NCBI RefSeq assembly: GCF_950023065.1
Contig: NC_088678.1
Location: forward strand, 62,526,460-62,590,459
Reading direction: 5' to 3'
DNA from: Planococcus citri
Taxonomy: Eukaryota > Arthropoda > Insecta > Hemiptera > Pseudococcidae
DNA: 64,000 nucleotides
In this document: positions 34,485 to 44,017 of the stretch, in pieces
Numbering within the stretch: position 1 is the first letter of the stretch
Layout of the letters: the number at the start of each line of letters is the position of its first letter
Translations under genes and position numbers: made by a program
The notes under the pieces: model-generated
The model's database searches: none
Told to the model about the DNA's origin: nothing
Seen by the model: the letters and a program-made list of their open reading frames with translations, nothing else

Positions 34485-34683
34485 CAGGCCCGGACCCACC
34501 CACTGAGTTACCAAGAAAATCTTGGTGGGCCTCGGTGTATTTGGGCAGATGAGGTAAAAACTGGTCTTTAAAAAATGAGAGAAAAAAATGTGGCTGATTA
34601 ATTGAGAAGCCCAAAATGAGGACCGCTAAAATGGGATATCTCGGTGGGCCTCTAAATTTCCCGTGTTCTTGGGTCCAGCCCTG
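34485..34683. mobile_element. hAT-like MITE inserted in the RTE fragment
   Basis: CAGGCCCGGACCCA at left and TGGGTCCAGCCCTG at right are inverted (12 of 14). They are flanked by CTCCTGAG (34477-34484) and CACCTGAG (34684-34691), an 8 bp target duplication with one change. At 199 bp without an ORF, it interrupts RT sequence that is otherwise continuous. Confidence 0.8.
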
Positions 34684-34896
34684 CACCTGAGCCATCATCA
34701 TTGGTGCTTTCTGATACAAGCAGCTGCAGAGTCTCACAAATTATATATTCTCGGGAAAGATTAAACAGGAGTGGGGACAGAATGCAGCCCTGTCATACTC
34801 CTCTCATTCTAGGTGGAATTTCTCCAACATTGTTTCTCTGTTAATTCAAACATTTGCCATGCTCCCCTCGTACAGTTGTTTTATCTGCAGTCACAC

Positions 34897-35150
34897 CAGA
34901 AGTATTGGGGCTCCCATCTCGATTAAAATTCTCCACAGTTTTTGCCATTGTACGCAGTCAAACGCTTTCTTGTAATCTACAAAACACAGAACAGTATGCA
35001 CATTGTATTTGTGTGCTTTCTTCACACCAGAAGTATTGGGACTCCCATCTCGAGTAGAATTCTCCACAATTTTTGCCATTGTACGCAGTCAAACGCTTTC
35101 TTGTAATCTACAAAACACAGCACAATATGTACATTGTATTTGCGTGCTTT
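34897..35150 (-). repeat. ~130 bp tandem duplication inside the RTE fragment
   Basis: The segment coding CFVDYKKAFDCVQWQKLWRI occurs twice head to tail, each copy beginning CAGAAGTATTGG and including CCATTGTACGCAGTCAAACG. This arose after the ancestral insertion, because one RT has only one such motif. Confidence 0.8.
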
Positions 35151-35279
35151 CTCAATCAGCAATCTGAGGTTCAGGATCTGCTCCCTAGTTCCTCTTCCTC
35201 TCACAAATCCTGCTTGTTCTGGAGGGATTTGACTGTGCATGAGTGAGTATAACCTGTCGTACATGATCTTTAATAGTAC

Positions 35280-36020
35280 ATATACCTACTTTCTGACTAA
35301 AATTATGTACCAAAAATTGAGCCCAGATTTCATTTAACTTGTAAAAAAAATGAAAATAATTGGTACTACCAAACATGAAACGAGGTTAAATTGCTGCCAG
35401 GTACAAGTAATTTCAGCAGGTTTTTATTGAGATAAAATTTTTCATATACTTCTTTGGCTTTTTTTTACGATTTTTGTTGTCAATTTTCTAATTATTTTTT
35501 CAACTAATTTTCTATAAAATTTTAAAACAATTTTCTAATGACCTATTCCTAATTGTCTGATAATTTCTTTTGTTAATTTTCCAAGTAAGTATGTAGTGAT
35601 TTTCACCCACACATACTTATATATCAATTTCCCTCACCAAACCAAATTTCTATGATTTTTCCCAGTGATTCTTTTCTTCATTTTTTTCCTAGTGATTTTA
35701 CATTTTTTATTCTCTCTTGATTTTACCCGAGCTACCCAATATGATTCTTTTCTAATCAGTTCATTATAAGTATTTTCAGTAGTTTTCTAGATATTTCTCC
35801 CTGATCTACATAAGTAAACTGTCAAGCAAAAAATATTATTTCATACACAATTAAAAAAAGGTTTTTCAGATAAATTTAAATTCCATTTTTCCCCTCAATC
35901 TAAAGACCACACAATTCTTGAGCAACTGTATGTAGGTAGTAATCTGACACAACTAACAGCATTGTTATCTACTGTATCATAGGTAGCTAATTTCAACGTC
36001 GTACCAATCAAAATTTTTCT
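35280..36020. other. AT-rich, no gene seen
   Basis: T-rich sequence without credible ORFs lies between the RTE remnant and the next family promoter. Confidence 0.5.
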
Positions 36021-36024
36021 TCAT

Positions 36025-36112
36025 CAGATAACAACCATTTCAAATTCAAACAGACTATCGTGCCTCAAACGCTAAGAGTATTTCATTTTACTTTTCATCC
36101 TGAGCGAATGGT
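36025..36112 (+). promoter_or_regulatory. Family promoter of the 36.2 kb gene
   Basis: TTCATCAGATAACAACCAT (core CAGATAAC at 36025-36032) is followed by ATCGTGCCTCAAACG and AAGAGTATTTCATTTTAC, ending ATCCTGAGCGAATGG. It is nearly identical to the 37.8 kb gene promoter. AGATAA fits a GATA-factor site. Confidence 0.65.
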
Positions 36113-36156
36113 ATATTCATTAAATGCATCGTTTTAGAAAATATAATATGTGAATC

Positions 36157-36556
36157 ATGTATATTACGCAATTCGTCATTATCTCCACTATTTTATTGCT
36201 CGATATCAGCAACGCTTTTAGGTTCCCGTTTCGGTTCCCGTTTCGGTTCCCGTTTCGTTTTAAACCGGTAAGTCAAACAGTAGTGATTAGAAATTTAAAA
36301 GTGTAATAATTCTAAGAAAATATTTTAATTCCAACAGCCACCAATGCCACCATACAGACGAGGACAAATACCAGCAGGAGGAATACCAACAGCACCACTG
36401 CCATTCTTTTTCTTTGATTTTCCCACCCCACCGCCAAAGAAACCAAGATTTACATTACCTATAGATAAGTACCGCCTTGAGCAATACGTGAAGAGAAAAT
36501 TGGCTGAACGTTCAAAAAAACATGAAACATACAGGAGGCCAAATTTTGTAGAGTAA
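36157..36556 (+). CDS. Small secreted Phe/Arg/Pro-rich protein
   Basis: Two exons (36157-36267, 36338-36556) code for 109 residues. The signal peptide is MYITQFVIISTILLLDISNA. The mature N-terminus is FRFPFRFPFRFPFRFKP, made by a tandem 12 bp repeat (four RFPF-like units). Exon 2 begins PPMPPYRRGQIPAGG after CCAACAG, runs through a Pro/Phe segment (PLPFFFFDFPTPPPKKP) and ends in a basic helix-like tail (RFTLPIDKYRLEQYVKRKLA). It has no cysteine. It is closest to the 37.9 kb gene, with which it shares PRFTLPIDKYRLE. Pro/Arg/Phe repeats resemble proline-rich antimicrobial peptides, but that is analogy only. Confidence 0.75.
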
Positions 36557-36559
36557 GAT

Positions 36560-36888
36560 ATTGATAAGATGATTATATAAAGATCGTTGAAATTGAAAAT
36601 TTTGAAAAAAGTTGAAAGGATATCAAAATCGTGTTAATTGAGATTAGGAGTGGTATGCAAAAAATAGGGATAAGAATTGAAAAATACATTTCAAAAATTA
36701 TGGAATCTGCAGAAAGTATGAAGCAAATTTTGAAAAATCCTTCTTTGGGAAAAATTTTTATTTACCCTTTACCTCTCTGATGAAAGGAATAATAGAATCT
36801 ACGATACAAATAGAATTAATGCACATGCTGCTCAATTCTATTCCAAATTGGTACCTACTTATAAAGACAAAAAACATTTGAATCCATT
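36560..36888. other. 3' flank, AT-rich
   Basis: This is the downstream flank of the preceding gene, probably its 3' UTR. No other feature is visible. Confidence 0.4.
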
Positions 36889-36889
36889 A

Positions 36890-37666
36890 GAAAATATCTC
36901 AAGAATAGGGCCTTTGGAGCCTGAAATTTTATCTAGGGAAGTGGAGTGGACTATAAAAAAAAAAACTTGAAAAATAACAAATCTCCTGGTTCTGATAAAA
37001 TTATACAAACGAATGCTACAAAATAGGAGGGGAAATTTTTGCAAAAGTGCTGACCAATTTTTTTCTTTACAAAATCTTGAAAGAACAAAATACCTGAAGA
37101 TTGGAAAACATATTTCAGACATCGTTTTAATTTTCAAAAAAAGGGGGAAAAGAACAAGATTAATAATATCTCTTCAAGTTCAAACATTTCTGAAATTTTT
37201 CTAAAATTCTATAGAAAGTAGAATTAGACCTTTTTTGTTCCAACCAAGAGAACAGGCTGGTTTTCGTTCAGTGTTTTCCACAATAGATCATCTTCATGAC
37301 TCCATGTCTTGAACCACCCAAAGTGATAAAATCTAAAAATGGTGGTGGAGGTGGAGGGGAAGGGGGTAATGTGGGTACATTAAGGGATAACAGATGGACA
37401 CAAAACGTCAATTTTTGGTTCATGGATACAGGAACAAGAAGACAAGGAAAACAGAAGGCTATAGCTGATGGGATGGCTTTAGGAAATTACCAACTTATCA
37501 CCACTACACTACCAAAGAATTGCCCAATGGTGCAGCCGGATGGAGATTCTTGCTCTATACATAAATATGCTAGGGCCATGTTGTAATGTAATGTATTATT
37601 CTAATGTAACATTGTAACTACCTATTTAACACTTGTAAATAATAAAACTTTTGATTGATTGATTGG
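36890..37666 (+). pseudogene. RTE-like retrotransposon fragment with TTGA tail
   Basis: GPLEPEILSREVEW, then KNNKSPGSDKI, then HISDIVLIFKK and REQAGFRSVFSTIDHLHD read in changing frames as the region before and into the reverse transcriptase. After a deletion, RQGKQKAIADGM..KYARAML resembles the extreme C-terminus of such elements. The fragment ends AATAAAACTTTTGATTGATTGATTGG, a short TTGA tail. It is an internally deleted relic lying between two family genes. Confidence 0.7.
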
Positions 37667-37726
37667 CTGATCTACCATACCGTATCGTTGTAATTTCAAA
37701 GTCATGCCAATCACATTTTTCTTCAT

Positions 37727-37815
37727 CAGATAACAACTACCTACCTATTTTCAACTGTCTATCGTGCCTTGAACGATATAAGATTATTTTATTTTACTTT
37801 TCATCCCGAGCGAAT
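37727..37815 (+). promoter_or_regulatory. Family promoter of the 37.9 kb gene
   Basis: CAGATAAC (37727-37734), ATCGTGCCTTGAACG and AAGATTATTTTATTTTAC with ATCCCGAGCGAATGG appear in the same order as at 36.0 kb. Confidence 0.65.
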
Positions 37816-37862
37816 GGTACCTAGGTATATTTATTTAAATGCATCGTTTTAGAAATAGAATC

Positions 37863-38237
37863 ATGGTTAGTAATACGCAATTCGTCATTATCTGCACTAT
37901 TTTATTCCTCGATATCAGCAACGCTTTTATATTCCCGTTTCATTTTCAACCGGTAAGTGAAACAGCAGTGATTATAGAAATTTAAAATGTGTAAAATGAT
38001 ACAACCATAATTTATACTAAGAGAATATTTAAATTTCAACAGCCACCATACAGACGAGGAAGAATACCGCCAGGAGGACTAAAACAGAATCTACTGCCAT
38101 TCTTTTGGCCTATTTGGCCCGAACCGAGACGAAATAAAGCCCCTAGATTTACATTACCTATAGATAAGTACCGATTGGAGGAAAAATTACGAAGGGAAGT
38201 GCGAAGGGAAGTGCTTAAAAATTCCGAAAAAGTATGA
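37863..38237 (+). CDS. Small secreted protein, sister of the 36.2 kb gene
   Basis: Two exons (37863-37952, 38043-38237) code for 94 residues. The signal peptide is MVSNTQFVIICTILFLDISNA, then FIFPFHFQP. Exon 2 starts PPYRRGRIPPGGLKQ after TTTCAACAG, has a Trp/Pro segment (LLPFFWPIWPEPRR) and ends PRFTLPIDKYRLEEKLRREV with a duplicated RREV. The promoter, intron position and phase, and C-terminal domain match the 36.2 kb gene; the Phe-Arg repeat expansion is absent. Confidence 0.75.
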
Positions 38238-38762
38238 AACACATGATGAAATACAGGCAACATTTTCTAAAGTATTATACAACTAAGAAGCGTCAAAAAT
38301 GTTGAAAAAAATTGAAAAATATCGCAATCGTGTTGATCGGTAATGGTATGCAAAAATACTTACAATTAATATAAGTTACCATTACCGTTAATTTACCAAC
38401 GAAATAGATACTGGTATATTACTGAAAATTAAAGTATTACCTACAAATAAGTAATTTATAAATATATTTTTCCAAAAAAAATTGAATTTTCTCGAAATGT
38501 TCAGAACTTTTCAAATCGAGAATCCAAAAAAAACGCCACCTCATGTTGATATGCAGTTATTCTTGTAATCATTTTTTCGAGAATTTTTGAGCAAGGACGC
38601 GATGGAGAAAATATCATTCTAGATTAGTAGTACCTAAGTAGGCATATTTGTAAATAATTTGGAAACATCTCTGACACATCAAACAACATTGTTTCATCTC
38701 CATATCAGCATAATTATTTTAATCGCTAAACCAAACTCAAAACATTTATCTTCATCAGTGAT

Positions 38763-38860
38763 CAGATAGGTTACCCAAAAGTTTCATGCTCTCGTAAAAT
38801 TAAGTTTATTTTCGTTTTCGTTTTGAGCACTGTAAGTGTAAGTAGACGTAAGTACGAATC
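38763..38860 (+). promoter_or_regulatory. Family promoter, variant
   Basis: TTCATCAGTGATCAGATAGG carries an altered CAGATAGG (38763-38770; AGATAG still fits WGATAR). It is followed by TTAAGTTTATTTTCGTTTTCG and GAGCACTG. Confidence 0.45.
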
Positions 38861-38871
38861 GTTTTAAAACC

Positions 38872-39211
38872 ATGGTTACACGATTATTCATCAACATCAT
38901 CTACCTCTTTAGTATTTTATCCCTCGATTTGAGCGACGCCAGGTTGGGGATTCGTTATATTCCGGTAAGTCAATCAGTATACTGATCAGAAATTCATTCG
39001 TAATTGCAAAATTATACGTACGAGCATCGGTCTCTTAAAATAAGTTATATTTTGTAAATTTGAACAGCCATGAGCCAGAGGAAAACCACCGTCAGGAACG
39101 GCAGATCCCCTCTTATTGCCATTCATGTTATTGCCTACATTCAGAAAACCAGAGGTGAAGGTGAAGCAAAATGAATGCGCATGTTTGTGTAAATTACCTC
39201 ACGAAAATTAG
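38872..39211 (+). pseudogene. Probable nonsense-broken family member
   Basis: Exon 1 (38872-38964) is intact: signal MVTRLFINIIYLFSILSLDL..SDA, then RLGIRYIP and donor GTAAGTC. The expected exon 2 after TGAACAG (39068 on) reads CCA TGA, a stop at 39071-39073. Beyond it the frame stays open to 39211 with family-like content (ARGKPPSG, LLLPFMLLPTFRKP), so one early stop separates it from a full gene. A 32-residue product or a different acceptor is possible. Confidence 0.55.
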
Positions 39212-40250
39212 ATTAATTCTAAATATAAGAACATTATTATGTAGCAAGTTGTTGTTTTCCTGTTATTCAATATACCTCAAACGACTGAAAAATTATATAA
39301 TTACGTCTAGTTCAATGAGATGTAGGTACTCGAAATCAAAAACACTATGTTTGCTCCAATTGTTAGGCTGAATAGTGAATTGGTATGATGGACAATGGAC
39401 ATGCTTTAACAAAAAAATAATTAATAAATAAATACGCTCAACTGCCACTAAAAATCTTCAAAAAAAAAAGAATTGCGTTGAAAATCGTTCTTAAAGAAAA
39501 ATACGAGTAACTTAAATACTGAAGAATCTTTACAAATGAAAAATGATAAAAATCAAGGGTAACATTTCGTGAAATATTGAAAATATGACACAAAAAATCG
39601 TTGAAAATTCCAAAAAAAAAAAAAAAGACCAAAATGATGTGGACCTTGAAAAAATATATTTGTCAAAAATTAACCAAAATAAGCAGAAAAATCATGCTTA
39701 TGTTTTCAAAACATTTGTTCAATTCACAAAGAATGACTGAGTTTACGTAGAAACTGCGGAAAACTATACATAGTTGAAAATTGTGATACCTAAATAAGAA
39801 ATATTTTCACCTATCTAAATTAAGTAAAGTAGAGTGGGGTAATTGCAAAAATGGTGTAATTGCAAAATTGTGACCTCATGCAAAGAAATATCAATTTTCT
39901 GGTTGTTCCAACTAGGGGGTGTCGAAGTAACAACCTTCACCGACATATTCGCCTGGTCACAACTCTCGGGGTTCAACTTGCTCTGTAGCAAACACTTTTA
40001 TCAAAGCATGTTGAAACCACTCATAAGTAAAATGAGAGATGTTCTTTTAAAAAATACATGTGAAATAGAAAAAACTGCCGATTTATTTGGAATTTTCACG
40101 ATTTAGGGTCATGAAGGATTGAAGTTTAAAGTAAGATATCACAATTTGGAAATTCTCGGGGTAATTGCAAGAAATGATTTTTTTTGCATTCACGCCAAAT
40201 ATTTTTTTGCCCTAAACTGCTTGAAAATTTCCAAAAAAAAAAAAACTAGA
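39212..40250. other. No gene seen; GGGGTAATTGCAA repeat words
   Basis: GGGGTAATTGCAA occurs near 39836 and 40159 around an ORF (39843-40106) that I do not recognise. It may mark a decayed element. The rest is AT-rich. Confidence 0.35.
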
Positions 40251-40354
40251 CAAGTGCAGCTGTAACAGTGTGCGTAGCTTCTTTTGTTACAAAAGTACAA
40301 CCAAATTTCAAAAAAAAAAAAAAAACACAATTTTGGATTTCAAAAGCACAACCG

Positions 40355-40680
40355 GAATTTGAAAAAAAAGCACAACGCAAATTTGGAAAAAAGCACAAGC
40401 GATTTTGAAAAAAAGCACAAGCGAATTTGAAAAAAAGCACAACGCGATCTAGAAAAAAAAGCACAACGCGAATTTTTAAAAAAAGCACAACGCGAATTTG
40501 AAAAAAAACATCATGAATTTGAAAAAAAGCACAACATGAATTTGAAAAAAAGCACATCGCGAATTTAAAAAAAACAACGCAATTTTGAAAACAAGCACAA
40601 TGCGATTTTGAAAAAAAAGAACGCGAATTTGAAAAAAAGCACAACGTAATTTTGAAATAAAAAGCACAACGTGATTCCGA
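40355..40680 (-). repeat. ~22 bp minisatellite (AAAAAAGCACAACGCGAATTTG)
   Basis: About 15 imperfect units of AAAAAGCACAACGCGAATTTG run in tandem. The minus-strand ORF here (CFFSNSRCAFFQ-like) is only the translation of the repeat. Confidence 0.85.
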
Positions 40681-40689
40681 ATAAGTACC

Positions 40690-43660
40690 TACACTATGCT
40701 GTTCTAAAAGCTCCAGAGTTGAAAATTTATAAAGAAAAGTAGTGGTAAAACTTGTAAATTGTGGAAAATTGTAGAAAAATCTTTAAATTTTTTGAAAAAA
40801 GTCATGATTTTTATTTTTTTGAGAGAATATTCTCCAAGCATTTTGAGAATATTCGCAAATATTCTCAGATTATGCACATTGAGAATATTCTCAGGCCAAC
40901 ACTAGTACTGAGAGAACCTCTTGGGAGCACAGCAAAATCACAAATGACTGGTGGGTTTTGATTCCGAAAGGGTAACCACCTGCTTTCGGTGTCTAGGTAC
41001 TGAATGTGTGTAAATGAAACACCTGCAGGTGTTCTAAAAGCCTTTCTCAAAATTGAACAATAGAGAAATGTTTGAAATTGAACAATGGGAAAGATAACAC
41101 TGTAGATAAGTTAAGAATATTTTAGGACACCTGTGGTGTTACATTTTAAAACAGATGTCGGGTCCGCTTTTGATAAATATAACACCACAGGGGGTCGGCT
41201 TCGCTTTTGATAAAATCTTTTCCATTATTCAATTTTGAAAAATAAATTCAAAAATTTAACAATAGAAAAGATTTTAGAACCCCTGTGGTGTTACATAAAT
41301 TTCGAAATTTATCTGAGGTCGGCTTTTCTTTTGTCGGCTTTGCTTTTGATATGGCCCTTTTCCCCTTTTTATTCTTTTTTTGGTACAAATTTTCGTAATT
41401 AATTGCAATTACTCAAGAAGCTAATTGAGTAATTGCAATTATAATTACGGCGTTCCATGCTTCACGTTAGACCATATCTACCTATGTTATCTCTCCAAAT
41501 ATACCCAAATTCAATGATCATTCCAGATAACCCTTCAGAAATCCAGCAATTTATAACCCTACTAAAAAACACCAATCTAATAAACCAAATCTAAACCCTT
41601 CTTTCCACGGGTGTAATAATCCTGCAATTATAAACACCCAAAAAAAAAAAAATATCTACCTATGAAAATTTCAAAAAAATCCGCCCATCCATCTAAGAGA
41701 ACATTCGTTCCAAAGAATTTTTCTACTTTCAGACCAAAACTAGGCCAAAATGATGTGGAACTTGAAAAAATATATTTGTCAAAAATTAACCAAAATAAGC
41801 AGGAAAATGTTTATTCAAAGGTAGGTAGAGTAGATTGAGACAGACAAATCAGTTTCTGGCTGCTTTTTCAAACGAAACTGGGTCCAAAAAATTGACCAGG
41901 ATGAAAAAAAAGTTTCTCAACAATTTTAGACCAGTTACGCAATTACATATTTTAGGATTACGCCAAAACGTGTTTTTTTTTTGTTTCAATTTCACTCAAT
42001 TTCAATATTTAACCAATTATTCGTAATTTTCAGGAAATTTTTCGACCATATTGAAGCATTTTTAGCTCAATTTCTGTAATGTTTCACCAATTTTCAGTTG
42101 ATTTAAAATACCTAGGTATTCTTATAGGCATAAATTGTTAAATTTTCAAGATTTGGAAAGTCAACGAAAAAATGTTTATTTTATTTTTTGCATTTTTGAC
42201 TAATTACCCCTCGATAAAATATCTATTATCTAACAATAGAACTTGGAAAAAAAATTAAATCCAGTATAAAATATGGTGAAGTTTTAAACACAAATAAATC
42301 ACGTAGGTATAAAACACAACAAATCTATGATTTTCTGGTTTAGATATTTCAATTTTAATTCTTCATTTTCTGATCAGATTACCAAACCAAGTGCTGAAGG
42401 ATTACAACTTTCAGAGTCAGAAAATTATTTTTTTTCTTGGTTTTTTCAAGCTATGTATTTGAGTGTAGATATATTCAAATTTGGTTCCAAATTTTCAAAT
42501 TTAAATTAAACTAAAAAAAAATTTCAAAAAAAGTTGGTTTTAATAAAACATACATAGGTATGTTTTCAGTGTTTCCCTCATAAAAAACATTTTAGTTAGG
42601 TACTTAAATGATATCATATTAAATTAAAAATTCAATTTTGTGTTTTTCTATTGTTTTAAACGAAGGGGTAGGGGTGTATGGATGTTCGAAAATCGTATTT
42701 TTAACCATGGATTCTGGAATAATTTTTCGAAAGGAACCAGAAAAGTTCTTTTTTTCTGGATGCCCTAAAATTTCTGTAAACTATTGGCTCTGGCTTCTTC
42801 AATTATTTCAAAGTTGGACAATTTCACGAAATTAAATTTTTTACTCGTCTTGAAAAGTTAAGTACACAAGAATTTACCTTCAAAATTGACAAAAGTTCAA
42901 CTTTTGAAAATTTAAAAAAAAAACTACAAAAAATGTAAGTAATCTATTCCCAAAATATCAATCAATCAATCAATTTCATTTATTTGGCTGATTGCTCGTA
43001 GCGCCTGCAGTTTTTGAGATAGGCAATTTTGTCAGAAAATCTTTTTTTCTTCCTTTCAAAAAATTATGCCAGAAAATCCATGGTCAAAAATTGGATTTTT
43101 TAAAATTCATGCTTATAGCCCTACCCCTTTAATTTCCAGATTAGACTCTCATGGCAGAAAAGCTAGGTACTTTATATTCAATCTAGCTCTAGACTAGCTC
43201 AATTCTTGCTTTCGCTTAACCCCAGCTTTATCTTCAATTGGCTCTAGTTTTGATTTTACTTTACAGTATTCATTAAACTCTTTCTCAACTTTGATTAGCC
43301 CTAGCTTTGGTTTTGCTTAGCTCCAATTTTCTATTCGTTCAACTATGTATTTCTGACTTTTACTAAGCTCCATTTTGAATTCATTTTCTTTCTGAACCGA
43401 AACCTACATGGTGAGGAGGGACATACGACGATTTTTTAAATTTAACGATTTATTACCTGTACAGAAAAAGTTTCCAAACATTCGTCAGAAATCGAAAGTC
43501 AACTTTAGCAGCTGAAAATTCGGGGAGGGCGGGGGGGGGTTAATTTGAGATTCGTGGACTCGATGGGTTCCCTGATCAAATGGTTTTTATTCTTCAAATC
43601 GACAAGTATCAGTGAGTGCCCATCAGCTCTGAACTGTTGTTAATCAGACTCGAAAACGTG
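40690..43660. other. Gene-poor AT-rich region with small inverted repeats
   Basis: Around 41.03-41.35 kb, phrases ACACCTGTGGTGTTACAT, AACACCACAGGGG and TCGGCTTTGCTTTTGAT recur in both orientations, suggesting a decayed small element. The phrase CCAAAATGATGTGGA.CTTGAAAAAATATATTTGTC at 41.75 kb repeats one at 39.63 kb. No coding exon stands out. Confidence 0.45.
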
Positions 43661-43687
43661 ATCAAATGATTTATCTACATTACAGGC

Positions 43688-43848
43688 CACAACAATTAAT
43701 TCTTTATACGATACAGAGAGAAACATTTGAAATAATGCGTAGAATTGCACGATTACGACGTATCGAGTTATTGGAAATGGAATATTCTCCAACTTTCGCG
43801 CACGTGGTGGAAACTGAGCCCTTTTCAACATCATTACAATATAGGTAG
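43688..43848 (+). CDS. Orphan terminal-exon-like ORF, unknown
   Basis: After TCTACATTACAG an open frame reads PQQLILYTIQRETFEIMRRI, then ARLRRIELLEMEYSPTFAHV, and ends at TAG 43846-43848. The content is charged and helix-like, unlike nearby noise. It lies just upstream of a family promoter and starts Pro-Gln-Gln like the family's second exons, but I found no first exon. It may be a stranded exon of a lost family member or chance. Confidence 0.3.
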
Positions 43849-43914
43849 AGGTACCTCTACCTACCTATCAGTGTTTTTCAATCCCGAAGCCACGCTGAAA
43901 AAATTTTTCTTCAT

Positions 43915-43990
43915 CAGATAACAACCATATTGAGTTAATTATCGAGCGCAAGACGTTGAGATTATTTTATTTTCGTATTCGTACTCGAAC
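43915..43990 (+). promoter_or_regulatory. Family promoter of the 44 kb gene
   Basis: TTCATCAGATAACAACCAT (CAGATAAC at 43915-43922) is identical to the 36 kb site. ATCGAGCGCAAGACG and GAGATTATTTTATTTTCG follow. Confidence 0.65.
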
Positions 43991-44017
43991 ACACACTAGT
44001 AAACGCGTTTCTTGATC

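Larger units (their letters stand above)
33590..35278 (-). pseudogene. RTE-like non-LTR retrotransposon fragment, decayed
   Basis: On the minus strand, fragments read in order as reverse transcriptase and C-terminal region: EQAGFVRGRGTREQILNLRL and CFVDYKKAFDCVQWQKLW at the N side, ADDTALIASSVENM in the palm, VNQFVYLGSIVDNKGG and EIRRRVQITRSAMSRLKKIW, ending ILKYFGHVTRADVTESLFIQ. The element is 5' truncated near 35278. Frame changes, a stop in place of the first residue of the catalytic xADD (near 34423), a ~130 bp internal tandem duplication and a MITE insertion show it is dead. Confidence 0.8.

Noticed and set aside
40246..40667. Cys/Phe-rich minus-strand ORFs (CFFSNSRCAFFQ-like)
   Set aside because: Translation of a 22 bp minisatellite with no start or splice context.
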